Shown one piece after another: positions 32,619 through 45,981 of a DNA stretch of 64,000 nucleotides. The notes beneath the pieces were generated by a model, which worked only from the letters and a program-made list of their open reading frames with translations, did not search any database and was not told where the DNA came from. Each line of letters opens with the position of its first letter. Within the stretch, counting starts at the first letter, position 1. The position numbers and the translations under genes were made by a program. This DNA is from Linum tenue (lineage: Eukaryota > Streptophyta > Magnoliopsida > Malpighiales > Linaceae), in NCBI GenBank assembly GCA_946122785.1, contig CAMGYJ010000005.1, positions 65,422,200-65,486,199 of the forward strand, given 5' to 3'.

Positions 32619-33320
32619 GTAGATGTCAACAATGCCTTCCTCCATGATGACCTCAAGGAAGAAGTTTACATGAAGATGCCTTCTAGGTTGGTCACACCCT
32701 GTGACACTCGCATTTGCCGCCTCCAAAAGTCTATCTATGGTCTTCGACAGGCTTCGCACAACTGGTATCATAGGTTCACAACTTCGTTATGTTCTCTGGG
32801 TTTTCGGTCTTCTTCGATCGACCACTCTTTGTTTATTTTCCACCGGGGAAGTACTTTAGTTGTCACACTCATTTATGTGGATGATGTCATTCTGACGGGT
32901 AAAGATCTACCTTTCATCACCAAGGTCTAGTGTTTCTTGAATGATAAATTCAGCATCAATGATTTGGCTGCACTTCGTTATATCGCGATGGTGTTGTTCT
33001 TTTTCACTGCAAATAAACCCTCGACATACTCGAGGATGCTGACATAGAAGGTGATCGTCCTAGTGTTTTTTCGGTTGAACAAATTCATCATTTGACTTGC
33101 CCTGTGACCCTGCCAATGATGATGATCTCTTGATTGATCCTTCCACATACCGTCTCTTGGTGGGTCGCTTGCTCTACCTCACTTTACTCGACCCGACATG
33201 ACTTATGCAGTCAATGTCATGAGCCATTTTGTCAATTCACCTACTCAAACACATATGGGTGCAACTCTTCGTATCCTGGGCTACCTCGAAACCTTGTCGG
33301 GATACGAAGAGTTGCGCCCT
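32619..33320 (+). pseudogene. Ty1/copia RT remnant
   Basis: Plus-strand fragments of a copia polymerase: VDVNNAFLHDDLKEEVYMKMPS, IYGLRQASHNWYHRF and IYVDDVILTG, ending at a TAG at 32928-32930. It then continues in shifted frames through a LVGRLLYL-like and a VMSHFVNSPTQTH-like segment to about 33300. gag, integrase and most of RNase H are missing. This is an old, decayed fragment unrelated in orientation to the copia element at 18046-26591. It ends at a snap-back inverted repeat. Confidence 0.85.
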
Positions 33321-33839
33321 AGTGAGAGATTAGGGTTTCCTCTTCCTATTCTATAGAGAGTGTGTCATTCAGAGGAGCAAGAAGGAGATTGGGCTTGCTA
33401 TAAGCTAGAGGAGTGAAGATTCTTACCTCTCAAGGGAGATTCAAGCAAGGAGGAAGGAAGATTGTCATCTCTTCATGGTTCTTTCTCTTTTTTTTTCTTG
33501 TTTTCCTTTGCCTGGCTATGGAATAGTCTACCGATTCACTTGGGTGTTGTGAACCCTAGCTTGAAATATGTGATAGATTGTATTAATTGAATGCTTTGTG
33601 TGTGGGTTTGTGTTTAATGCAAAGTTTGAGGTATTTTCATTACGTTTGGGTTGTGTTCTTCATTTCTCATTACTATGCCAATTTGACCTAGGTAGAGGGA
33701 ATTCCCCTTTTTTGTTAGGAGGCTTTGATAAGCTGGATTCCTTGGCCAATTGGGTCACCTACCTAGGAAAAATTAGGGCAAACCTCAAACTTCGATTTAG
33801 CACTTTAACTTGGGTGTTATTTCTTCGTCCGGATTAAGT

Positions 33840-34560
33840 TCCGAGGGATTGGGTTTTGCAACCCTTAGTTTTATCGGTTAAGAGAGCTAGGACTCCTAGC
33901 TTATTGTTGCAGTCCTTAGCTGAAAGGTTAAGAGAGCTAGACTCCCTAGTTTATTGTAGGAATCCTTAATCCATTGATTGAGAGAGCTAAGGTTCCTAGC
34001 TTAATCGTTCTTCTTAATAGATTGATTAAGAGAGTGAGGTTTCCTTCGCTTATTGCGCCTTCCTATGGTGTATTAACACACCTCCACGCATTTGCATTCA
34101 ATTTGGGCGATTTTGATATGTAGCTAGGGGGAGCAATACCCGGGTGAATTCTTCTCTCATTGGGACAACCTCGATTTACTTTACTTGCTTGTTTTCATTG
34201 TAGTTTTCTTCGTTTTAAACCCAAAAACGTTTGCTAGATAACAACATAAGCGATTGAAGTAAGAATACATGAACCGGTCCGGATTTGACAATTAAAACAT
34301 ACTTTTCCTATACTGCAGTGCACCCGGCTAGAATTTATGCTTGGGCTTTAGTCGGGATTTAAATCGTGGTGTATCCGTGGCGAGTCATCTACATGGAGAA
34401 GGATTGTAATTCCATAACCCTAGTTGATAGTTATAGGGGTTATATAAGTACTGTACAAGGCTATGGCCGATTATCATCTCTTCCATGAATATAAGCAGTA
34501 GTTGGAGATGTTCCAACTCTCTCCTGCATTAGTCTCGACTTATAATTATTAGATATTGAG
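33840..34560 (+). repeat. Decayed repeat and LTR-like sequence
   Basis: 33860-34060 repeats a unit built on TTGATTAAGAGAGCTAGG...CCTAGCTTA four times. 34320-34545 has an LTR-like layout (CTACATGGAGAAGGATTGTAA..., then GGGGTTATATAAGTACTG with a TATA box near 34441, then pyrimidine-rich sequence). It may be the 3' LTR of the copia remnant at 32619, but no second LTR is visible to confirm it. Confidence 0.35.
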
Positions 34561-35397
34561 TTCGAACTCTATCAATTTTCAAGTCATTTTTGTCCATAGA
34601 TCTTATAATTTTAAATTTGTGTTTGCAAAAGAGAATTCTTAACAAATCAAACTCTCACAGATGCTAGAATATTAGATCACTCACTAATAAGAATTAATAA
34701 TTCCAAATTTGTTTAGGGGTTTTGTTTTGATAAAAGTTCATAATTGGTTAAATTACTTGTTTTCCCCCCTCCTTCCCTGAATATTCTTGGTCGTGTTTTG
34801 TTCTTGCTGTTGGTGCCATTGATGAATCTCTTTCACCAGCGTTGATAGGCCAAATCCACCAGCCGGAAAAGGACTCCCCCAGTCTCCATAATCCCAATTC
34901 CCATCTCCATCGCCACCAACTGGCAACAACAACATCAACTGCTTCGACTAATCAAACGATTTCCTCCATTGTTGCCCGCAGTGAAGCAGACGTCTCTACC
35001 GCTTCCGCCATATTTTTTTACATTGTTAATTCAACAAACAATCTTCCTGTTTCTTCAAGAAAACTCTGCCCCTCTTTCTCTATCTCTCACCAGATCTCTC
35101 TCTCTCTCTACATCTATCCTGCCGTTCTGGTCGTTTGTATATCTTTACGATGAAGATGCCGTTTAATAGATCACTCTTTCCCTCTATCGCTTGACCCTCG
35201 TCGTCACCGTGCCACTCTCTATCTTATCCCGCTCTCTTCCTCCGTCGCGCCGGTACCCTCTTCTCTCATTTTCTTTCCTCTTCTGCTGAATCTCGATTCC
35301 GGTCGGAGAATTCAGAGCGATTTGCATTTTGGGTTTTGATTGGAATTTCGCCTTTTCTTCTTTTGTTTGGATTGTTGGCAGTGTACGGATCACAAAC

Positions 35398-38300
35398 ATG
35401 GTGGCCGTGTCGGGGCCGATTACGCCTGGGCAGGTGCGCAGCTTTCAAGCTTGCCTGCTGCTACTACTTTGATCTTCTCGATTTTGGAATTCTTCTCTGA
35501 AATGTGTTGTTGGGTTGAAGCTGAGTTCAGTTTTTGCTTCCTACAATGCTGGTCCTGCATCAAATTTCTATAACTGTTTGGATTGTGGCGGGACTCCATT
35601 ACAGAACAGGGGTTTTTAAAAGAGAGCTTTTTAGGGGAATTTGTCCCCTGATTGGCATGGATTTCTTTCTTTCGTTCTTTTTTTGCAAGATGTTTGATGA
35701 TTTGATGAATGCTCAGCTTACCTTGCTTAGTGAAGGAACTTGCTCTAAGTAGCCTTTACTTTGCTTAGCTGCCATTGGCAAGTCATTGAGTCTGACCTCA
35801 CGCTGATGCTGCTCTGGCTTCCGGTTGCCTTGATCTGTAGATTAAGGATGCTATGCTTGTTCCCCTGCCATTGTTGCTTCAGACAATGTTTGTCCTTTTG
35901 ACTATTTTAAGGAATTTCTTTCTTCCGTCTACCAGCGCTAATGGTGGATGTGAAATCTTTGGCAATTCAAATTTCAAATGTTCAAGAAGAGCTGAAGTTT
36001 GAATGTATAAGAGATATTTTCTATCAGCGCCTTCATTTCATTTATGTGTTGGTTTGTTTCTTGTTGTTGATTGATTAATTATGGAATATACTCTTTAGGA
36101 ATTACTCATTCTGATCGCATATTTGAGGCCGATTTCGTGTGCTTAGCTATGTAGGTGCATATATATTAAAGTTAGTTTACTGTGACACAGGTGTCATTTT
36201 TGCTTGGTTTTATCCCAATCTTTATTGCATGGATATACTCAGAGTTCCTGGAGTACAGGAAGTCTTCAACTCCTGCCAAAGTGTAAGTGCATTCCATGTA
36301 TTATCCGATTTAGCAGATCATAATGTTGCTTGTACAAGCTGCTAGCTCTGTTGAGTTTAGGCTGCAGTTTACGTGTAGCCCTACTTGGGCTGTAGAACAA
36401 ACTTTCTATAAGTTCAAGCTGTTTGGGTGCAATAGTTAACATCTCGTAGAAGTTTTATGTTTTGATGTTGGCAAAGAATATAAATATTGGCTTCCCATAT
36501 CCTAGTCATAAAATTTGGTCTTATCATCACATTAATTTGTTTTCCCCTTTCCCCTTGATCCTAACAACTGAGCTGTCCACACTGCAGTCATTCAGACAAC
36601 AACCTGGATGACTTAGGAAAGGATGCCATCAAAGAAGACGATAGAGCAGTATTGTTGGAAGGAGGTCTTACGAGATCGACCTCAACGAAATTCCATGTTT
36701 CATCCATCAAAATGAATTTAATCAGGTTATATTCTAGGATATGTTTTTATCCTGGCAATTGTATGTTGACATTACTTGAATTCTTTCTTACCCTCTGCAC
36801 ATATAATTTGCTAGGTTCTTGACCATGGATGATGCTTTCTTGCTGGAAAACAGAGCAACTTTGAGAGCAATGTAAGTGATGCTGGTATGTTTTTCAATTT
36901 CCGTGTTCTGATCACTTGGATCCCCCACCCCAAATTCTAACCAGAGAAACTTTTCTAGGTCTGAATTTGGGGCACTTTTGGTGTACTTTTACATATGTGA
37001 TCGCACAAATGTGCTGCCAGATTCTACTAAGGTACTGTCATCATGAGGTTTGATAATTCTTTTGAGTGGTCTATGTACCGTTAAATGTTAATGCTTGACA
37101 TGTTTGTGACTCCTCTGCTTATTCTGTTGTTCTTTGAACAGACATACAACCGCGACCTCTTTCTGTTTCTCTACTTTCTCCTCATTATAGTATCGGCAAT
37201 GACTTCATTTAAGAAGCATAGTGACAAGTCAGCATTCTCCGGGAAATCCATTATGTACCTGAACAGGCATCAGACTGAGGAGTGGAAAGGATGGATGCAG
37301 GCCAGTATTTCCTGTCAAATTTATTAACTAATCCTGTTTAGTAGCTTCATAAACCATTTTTTCAAATGCACTTATTATAGAGTTTGTTGTGATATGACTA
37401 GTTGTCTAACTTATTCATTTCTTTTGGTCAGTCATGGTTTATCTTTGGCTTCCTCTTATTTGGCTACAGGTTTCTTTTTGAACAATTCTTCTTCTGTCAT
37501 TTAAGGTTTTTGAACCCCCTCCCCCTTTCATATTCTTGTGATAGTTAGTGGATCATCCTTTGAATAGTGTTAGAAGTTGCCAAGCAAGTTTTAAGATGAT
37601 GAAACAAGATGTTAGTTTCTCCACCAGACTAAAGGAGAATAGCTTTGAGTCAACGTAATTCTGTCAATGACAGTGAATTAGTAACAACATATTGACCATG
37701 TGCGCTGATTATTGTTTCTATGTTTGATGTTAGAGCTTGAGTAGACTATTACTGTGAATGTTAAAACCCCTCTATTTCTCATGCCAATTTATTGGGTTTT
37801 ATTTAACAGGTCCTATTCTTAATGTATCATTACTTTGCCGCGGCAGAGATATACAATGCTATACGAGTCTTTATTGCTGCTTATGTTTGGATGACTGGGT
37901 TTGGAAACTTCTCTTACTATTACATCAGAAAAGATTTTAGCGTAGCACGCTTTGCTCAGGTATTTGTTCCTTGCTTCTAACAAGTTTTAACTTTTTCCAT
38001 AACTATAACTAATATTCTTCTCTGTTGTATATAATCTGATTTATTATTCTGAATGTTGAACTATCTGGTGCAGATGATGTGGCGGCTTAATTTCTTTGTG
38101 GTGTTCTGCTGTATTGTTCTTAACAATGATTACATGCTATACTACATCTGCCCAATGCATACGCTTTTCACTTTGATGGTGTATGGATCTCTGGGTATCT
38201 TTAACAAGTACAACGAAAACAGTTCAGTGATGGCAGTGAAAATTCTTTCCTGCTTCCTTGCTGTAATCCTGATCTGGGAAGTCCCTGGAGTTTTCGAAAT

Positions 38301-39802
38301 CCTCTGGAGTCCTTTAGCATTTATGTTAGGTTAGTTAGCATTAACCCTTTTTCCTTATCTTCTAATTGAATAGCTCTCACTTCCCAGCTAATGTTGTTTA
38401 CACCCTCTGGAGTAGGCATTGAGGTCTGGATATGAAAATACAGTTATCTTCTTTTTCTAATGTAGGGTACACTGATCCTGCTAAGCCTGATTTCCCTAGA
38501 CTCCATGAATGGCACTTCAGATCCGGACTTGATCGGTACATATGGATCATTGGAATGATATATGCTTATTATCACCCGACTGTGAGTGTTCCTTCTCTGT
38601 TGGATAAGGATAGATGTCTGCTTTGTCGCTATCTAAGCTCACAATCTCTCTTACACACTGATATGGAAAAACTCAGGTTGAAAAATGGATGGAGAAATTG
38701 GAAGAAGCCGAAACAAAGAAGAAACTCACAATCAAGACAGGAGTCGTGGCAGTTACTGTATTTGTGAGTTGCTCCTATCATAATCTGCTTCCCATCTCCT
38801 CAATTGCATGTTTCTGTCTTTTATGTCATTAACCATTATCTTATTTTTATGTATAGGTCGGATATATGTGGTATGAATATATTTACAAAATGGACAAGGT
38901 AACCTACAACAAGTTCCACCCATATACATCATGGATTCCCATCACGTATGTATCAATCAAGGATTTAGCTTTAGCTTTCTTTATACAAAGAAAATGACAC
39001 AATGCGCTGTCTTTTTATTTCAAACATCTCATTGTCGCATCTGCCTTATTGTAATGCCAGTGTATACATATCCCTGCGTAATTTCACTCACCAGCTCCGG
39101 GGTTGCTCTTTGACTCTCTTTGCGTAAGTTACTTACATTACATGCGACAAATTTTACAACTTTTTTGGACATTCTCTGATTATGTTTGCTTTTTTCCTTG
39201 TTTGGCACTCCGGTTAATAGTTGGCTTGGGAAGATAACTTTGGAGACCTATATTTCACAGTTCCACATCTGGTTGAGGTTTGTACACTGAACAACTAGTT
39301 GGTCTTTTCCTCAGGTTTCATAGCTATTTAGTAAGGGAGTTTCTTATGCACTTCTTATGCATGCTTTAGATCAAACATGCCCAACGGACAGCCAAAGTGG
39401 CTTTTATCATTCATCCCAGGGTACCCATTGTTGAATTTCATGCTCACCACTGCCATTTACGTCCTGGTAAGCAAAAGTTGTATCTCAATGAATATTACTT
39501 GTGGTGTTGAACTTGGACTATTGATTTTTAATCAAGCAGCTGTATTTGCTTCCAGGTTTCTCATCGGCTTTTTGATTTGACTAACACATTGAAGTCGGTT
39601 TTCATCCCAACGAAAGATAACCGACGGTTGTTCTACAATTTTGTCGCTGGAGCTGCAATTTCATTGTTTTTGTACTGTTTCTCACTTATTCTTCTTCAGA
39701 TCCCTCATTCGCCCGTAAGTCCTTGAACTATTCTTACCATTAAAAGCTGTGATCCCCTCGTTTCATACATATGCCAATATTTCATGCTTGATGCAGGCCT
39801 AA
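35398..39802 (+). CDS. RWA-family (CAS1-fold) cell-wall polysaccharide acetylation protein
   Basis: Sixteen exons: 35398-35433, 36191-36282, 36588-36725, 36815-36871, 36959-37031, 37142-37300, 37810-37959, 38074-38329, 38466-38581, 38677-38763, 38857-38945, 39061-39123, 39221-39277, 39370-39466, 39556-39714, 39797-39802, giving 544 residues. Start [18 protein letters not shown]; hallmark blocks [74 protein letters not shown] and [18 protein letters not shown]. Length and order match plant REDUCED WALL ACETYLATION proteins, Golgi multi-pass membrane proteins needed for O-acetylation of xylan, pectin and other wall polymers. Many hydrophobic helices are evident. Introns are GT-AG except intron 6, whose donor reads GC (CAG/GCCAGT at 37301). 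A CT-rich promoter region lies at 35030-35390. Confidence 0.95.
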
Positions 39803-40427
39803 GCCAGGGAAGGAAACTGGGGGAAAGTATAGAGAGGTGTTTCTGTTGTTGAACATACACAGAGTATAGATGGTCTGGAAATAAGGAGAACTCAGAAAAT
39901 TATGTTTGCTTCTCGGATCCATTTCAGACAAAAAGAGAAAAAGGGGGATGCAGATGACAGCATATTCTTTAGGACGATCTTGCGGGAATTTCTATTTTCC
40001 TTAACAGTGTTTGAAGCTGAAGCTGGGGATTGTGCTCAAAACTCCCAAGACTGGCTGGTGGAGTCACTGGCATGAGACGAGACAAGATGGAGATTCTCTT
40101 TCTTTTAGATCCCCATTTTCATGTAGGAAAAACCCAGATTACATTGTTTGATACCATTTCGGAAAAACTCCTGCTGTAGCCTTCTGTCGATTGACTTTAA
40201 TACATGAATGATATTTTGCAGAAGTATATTTAGGATGATAATATGACAAAAGAAAAATGAGGATGATAATATCAAGTTAAACTTTGCTGCAAACAAAACC
40301 CTATTACAGAGTCATCTGACGAAGCACTCAGAACAAAAGTCAGCTATAAGTCAGCTGAGGTCGCGGGTTCACCAAAGCCGGCATCTTCAATCAGCAATAA
40401 CATTAATTCATAATTCTAAGTTTTTCT

Positions 40428-43400
40428 TTACATGTTTTTCTTCCTCTTGTTCTTTCTAAAGTACTTGATAAAACAATCAGAGCCACCAGGGGGGCATTTT
40501 TCCTCGACTGAAGCTGGGGAACTTGAGCAAGATCTGCAGCAGTCAGTCTCCAGTGAACAGTGTTCTTCTATTGGTGGCGGGTGAACAGTTGGCGTCATTT
40601 CTTGTATCTGCGCTGTGTCCTCCGCTTGAAATACTTCAGATACCAGGCTGGATGAGCCATCAAGCTCCACCTCCATTTCTTCACCATTCCCACAGGTATT
40701 GTGATGGCTCTCTGGTGGGATTTCTGCATAAAGTGCAATTCAAGAACGGAAAGGGCAAAAGACGTGAATTTTTCAGTTGTTTAAGGCAAGGCACTGGGAC
40801 TGGGAAAAATACCTTTCTCCAACAATGGGGTTAATTCATTGGAAGTCAACAGTTTCTGACACATGATAGTGCCTGGAAAGTTCAAGAAAATGGAGTCTGC
40901 AAACTGGAGTCTCTCGGAATCAGCCATCTCTGAAAACCCAAATGAACCCGTCCATGTGTTCAACACATTAGGAACTGCGGGTAGAACCAGCCTCTCAACT
41001 CCTAGCTCAGCTAGCTTCTGAGCATGCCAAGAAAGAATGGGAAAATCTTGTTAGAAGAAAAGAAAGGGTCAAACAAAAACTAATAAATACTGGAAAGACT
41101 GAAGCGATACACAGATTCTGGCACCTCTTCAATCACATTCATTATGACGCGACACATTCCACGACGACGATGCTGATGCCTTGTGGCAACTAGAGGTACT
41201 TCTGCAACACTCTCCCCAAGGATTCTGAAGAAAGCAAGTTAAACAAAACCCACAACAAGTCATTAGTACTTGGAGCCGAAGAAGGGAAGTCCAAGATACT
41301 GTCACAAATGATGAGATTGCCAACCAACCAACCTCAAATTTGCCACGCTAATTACTTCCTCATTTTCCTCAATGAGTACTGTATAGAAGCCTTGAAAGTC
41401 CAAGCGTTTTAGTTCTGACCTGGAAATTTTGGTGTTGCAGAGGAAATTGGGGAACTAGTTATTGCAAAAGGAAGTAGGAAGTATATATTAATTTGTATTT
41501 CGGAACAGGAATGGACTGACCGACAGACCTACCTTTCATTGAAAATGACATCATTTACAATGTCTCTCCGTGTGCGAGATTCTTCAAGAGGCTCAAAACA
41601 CTCATGCATGATATGAAGAGCAATGCCAAGTTTCATATAGCTCTGAGCTTTAGCTTCAATGCTAGAATCACCAGAGTCTGATTTCAGTAATGTCCAAGTG
41701 AGGTCATCCACACCAACCGGAACTGGTACTCCAAGAATCGCAGACAGGTTATCGAATATCTGTAGACGACAAGTTTAACAGTTAGAAATCCCTTTCTAAT
41801 TTTGAGGTGGAGGTTTAGGGAGAGTGTGAAGTAGTACCCTTCTACAGCTACTCCCGCAAAATGAGTTTCCTTTATGATCGAGATCCAGATCACATGCTCC
41901 ATTGTTCTTCAGGCATGCAATGTGATCTGCACCAGATAGATTACAAATAAAGCAGAGAAGTTTCAATTTCGGGAAACATATTTTCGGGTTGTTTGGGTAG
42001 AATATATGAATTTCAACAATGAATAAATGTGCATTTTTTTTTTCTGATTCAAATTGAGAAACTTACAGTTTTTCTCGCATTGGGTACATTTGAGAACACC
42101 ATCGTCCACAAAGCTTTCACTGTCTTTGAGCGCTGTGTTTTGCTTGCAAAACCTACAACAACACGAGGGGCAGAACCAGTCCCCACTCGGAACATCCTGA
42201 AAATATACAAAGACAAAATCCAGAATATGCCAGCTAAGGTATACAAGTGATACATATATCTGCAGAAAAACAAAGAATAGAAGATTACTTACTTTCATAC
42301 CAAGGCAACTGCCATGAAACGAGGATGGACACTGATCACATAAGATTAGTTTGCCCCCATGCCGACAATACGAACACACCTCGTCATTCTCCGCTTCGCG
42401 ACTAACCTTCAATCTCTTTTGGTGGCCTGCAGCTAAGCACCTCCCCTTTCCAGCATGCATCGCCTGCACCTGACAATCTAATAGAGACCTTCCATCAGCC
42501 AGAAATATGCTGTTAGCTGGTCCATGGCAGTTTCTGTGGTTTGTATTGCCTACATGAAGTTCAAAACTACTGAGAGAATACACCTTCATACAACATTCGC
42601 ATTTGATCCCTTCACGGGTTAGTTTCCCTTTTGCCCTGGGATGATCATCCTTACTCGTACGGTAATATACTTTCTCCCTTGGCAAGATTGCATTCTTATC
42701 AATTAGCCATGAAACCGTGGTCATAGGATGAGTATGTGCAGGTGTAAGCTCTAGAATCTGCCGTGCTTGTTTCCTTGATCGTATATGTGACGTCGGTTGA
42801 CCAGGTTTCTTATGAATACCCAAATCAGCTTCTGTTCTTTCTGTCGGGCCTCTTCTAACCCATCTAGTAGTAGTCTTGCTCTGTTTTCTAGCAAGTTTAG
42901 AAGCAACAACAGATTTATCCTTCTTATTGTCCATAATGCTTTTGCAAGCTTCTACAAGTGAGTAGTAAAGACGCCCCATCGGCGACTTATATACCCACTG
43001 ACACTTGCCGCCACCACGTTTCATTACCTTAGCCGTCCATCCCATAGCCGCAAGCTTATCCCTTGCTCCTTTTTTCGTAGCACGGTTCTTCTTGCCTCCG
43101 CCTCTGCGAGGATCCTTAAGCCAATCCACTATTGCTTTAGTGGAATCGGGACGTTTAACGGAGATACGAGAACCATGATGATCATCATCCTGCTGCTGCA
43201 GTTCATGAAGGGGAGACACAGAGCCGCAAGCTGCAGCAGCCTCGTCATGGAGGGTTGATGCTTGCTCATGTCCTGAAGAGACCAATTGAGGATTCACACC
43301 CTCGGACTTGATCAAATACCGACATGCCGTTACAACTGAATCGAAGCACTTGCCGGTTGGCGATATGTAACGCTTTCTGATGCTATATGCGTCCTTGTAG

Positions 43401-44551
43401 TACATAATCCTCCATTTCAGATAAAGAAGATGTTGCCTAGCCTCATCAGCCGAGTCTCTGCTGCCAGTGGCACGGCCACGTTTTACACATTTGAAAATAG
43501 CTTCCGGGCAATACTTTGCTCCTTGAACCATATCTGGCCCTGCAGGTAGCCAGGTGTATTTTTGTCTCGGACGGAATGAAGTTGAGCAGAAGCTTTTGAT
43601 TTTCCTGGAACTAGAAGCAGAAATTGCTTGCTCAATGCTTGAGGGTATGATTGCATTTGCTTGCTCAATGCTTGAGGGTATGATCGCATTTGCTTGCTCA
43701 GTGCTTGAGGGTATGATTGCATTTGCTTGCTCCTGATCCAGAGTGCACAATAGTGACAAATCAATTGGTACTTCATCACTGACTCCTTCAGAGTCCGTAT
43801 AACTACTACTACCCTGACCAACCGACTTAGCAAGCTCCAATACCTTCTCTAGACCTTGTGGAAGGGTTAACTCATGAAAGAGATGCTTCACGACGATTTT
43901 AAGATTCCCGTGAATTGCCTCGAAAAGCAAACTTTCCCATTTAGCTCTGGAAGAGCAAGTCCAATCTCGAATCATCACGAACCCGGGCTTCTCCTGTAAG
44001 TCATACCACAATTGTTGGATGGAGACCGGAATATGGTAATGATGCTTGTCTCTGTACTCCTCAACCAACTCAAGAAGCAGCCACATTCCTCGACGATCCC
44101 ACTTCTCGGTGACATCATCCCAGTCCTGGGTGATTCTGAGTGCAGAGATAGGAGCCATCATTTCATCACCCAAGTCAGGGAAGAAAACTTTCCTCTCTTT
44201 CGAACCATCGTCATAGTCGAAAATCACACCTTCCCACCAACCATCATTGTGATACACATCAACACATAACCCAAAAGGAAGCCTCCACAGGTCGAACTCG
44301 ATTGGGTTTGGCAATGGCCTAATGTACCCACGAGGAGTAGTAGTAGTAGTCTCCTGATCAGAGACCACCACAAGTGAAACAGGCACGGAAGCAACCACAT
44401 TGTCAGAAGAACCATCATCGACAATTAAATGATCATACTTCACATCGAATTTCACTTGGTAGCCGATCCTTCGACGTTGAATGATGGTTCCCTGGTGCCA
44501 CGAGCCTAGAAACCCTTCCTCTTTGCTTCTTACCTGCCAGGTGATCATCAA
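40428..44551 (-). CDS. Agenet/TDBD/PHD/GNAT chromatin protein (IDM1-like)
   Basis: Eight exons read from high to low: 44551-42293, 42196-42067, 41926-41838, 41759-41533, 41419-41333, 41224-41125, 41017-40813, 40723-40428; all GT-AG and in frame, giving 1130 residues. Order: Agenet/Tudor-like N-terminus (QVRSKEEGFLGSWHQGTII; second copy near FDYDDGSKERKVFFPDLGDE); an 11-residue repeat near 275-310; basic middle; tify-domain-binding-like CECCMKVYSLSSFELHVG near 640-690; PHD finger C4HC3 at 723-770 (CSYCRHGGKLILCDQC...H...WFCPSC); GNAT acetyltransferase at about 850-1000, with the acetyl-CoA loop RHQHRRRGMCR near 948-958. This architecture is that of the INCREASED DNA METHYLATION 1/ROS4 group: nuclear histone acetyltransferases linked to DNA demethylation and chromatin regulation. 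ATG 44551 is chosen because Agenet homology begins right after it; an upstream leader exon is possible. The gene converges on RWA. Confidence 0.92.
43626..43735 (-). repeat. In-frame 33-bp minisatellite in the IDM1-like gene
   Basis: About 3.3 copies of a 33-bp unit encode EQANAIIPSSI repeats. Units differ by only one or two bases. The length is a multiple of three, so copy-number change would not break the protein. Confidence 0.95.
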
Positions 44552-45981
44552 AACCCAAATCTGGAATCACACGATGGAAAACGGGGAACCCATGTTTGGG
44601 AAGCGTTGAAATTGCAGAGAGAAGGGGGGAATTCAGATATAGGCAAACACTGAAGGAAACCGGAGCTAAAAAGGGCACCAACCAACAAACAGACATTACA
44701 AAAGGAAAATCCAGCAAAGACATGATTTTGAAAAACCCTTTTTTCACTAGCGTTGCAGTACCTCCACTTTGTCACGGAGAAGAAGCAAGTTTTTGAGTCG
44801 CCGGGGCTTCCTCTTCCTGGAAGAATGCGGCTTTGCTCGAGAGTTGAACGCCATGCAAGAGAAATTTCGAAAATTTTCACTCTGCCGTGATCCTCTTTTT
44901 GCATCCAGGTCTGATCAACGCCGACGGCGGCGGACCCAAGGGAGAGAGCGGTTTCTTCTCTTCTCTTGTTTGTTCCCGGTTCTATTTTTAGGCGGAGTTC
45001 CGAGAGCTATAATGTAGGGGTTTTGGGTTTATGGCTTTTAAGAGGGAGAGGGAGAGGGAGAGAGAGAGAGAGAGGGTAGGAAAAGCATTCCAGTGGTGTG
45101 TTGCAATTTGGGTTGCACTCCCAGCTTTGGCCCCAAGCAAAGCAACTCCAAAAAGTCTGTTGACTTGAAGTACGGACCAGTGTGTTAAATAAACATTTTG
45201 TACCCTTGACCTTGATTAGGGTCACGTGAAGGTTGTAATTACTTAAGAATTGGAAAGAAAGAATACACGTTTTTATCAATTTCTTTGTTGGAACTTGGAA
45301 CTCTATAGTTGCATTCCTAGATCGAGTCCTGTAAGAGAGAAAAGGAGAATGGGTTGGAAATGAGACTGGCACAAACCTTTGCACTCCTGGGGTTTTCTAT
45401 TTAAATAGCCTAACGGCTAATGTATAGTGTTAAGGCTTAAATGAACATTTGAATTTGACTAATGGAAACTCGGCACGTGGCTGATTATGATGCGTCGTTA
45501 GCATTAATTCGATAAAAAGATGGAAGAGTGCACTTCTGATGTTTGTCATTTAAGTCCATCGTGTAATAAGGGCGGGATTCGGTCCGAATTAGTTTTTGGT
45601 CAAAATGGCAACACAAAACCGTTTTTTGTACAAGTTTAACAGGGAAAATACCAAATTGTTCTTGTTCAGTGTAGTTTTAACTTGTTCATGTAATAGGGGG
45701 TGGATATGTCTCAACATTGTGGCTAATGAGTTAACACGACTACCCACTTACGAGAAGGTTGATCTATATCTTATGTGTTGACTTCTTGATGATTCATGAG
45801 CTTGTTAAATTGTAGATCATCTAACCCCATACAATGTTTAAACTTTGAGTATGCGAGCAAATATGTGTTACTTATAATTTAAAAGAGAAATGTATCATAA
45901 TTGTTTAGATACTAGTTACTATGAAATAACATGATATTAACTACTTAAAATTTATGAACAAAATAATATGTTGATACCAAC
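44552..45981. other. Leader/promoter region of the IDM1-like gene and spacer
   Basis: The region upstream (to the right) of the minus-strand gene includes a GA-rich tract at 45040-45077 and TATTTAAATA at about 45399-45408. I cannot place the start site. The rest is AT-rich spacer without a supported gene. Confidence 0.5.

Noticed and set aside
34545..34620. B-box-like GAGTTCGAACTCT suggesting a tRNA or SINE
   Set aside because: No convincing A box at the right distance and no flanking duplication.
34753..34938. Gly/Asp-rich minus-strand ORF (61 codons)
   Set aside because: Composition looks protein-like but there is no start context, homology or exon structure I can support; it overlaps RWA upstream sequence.
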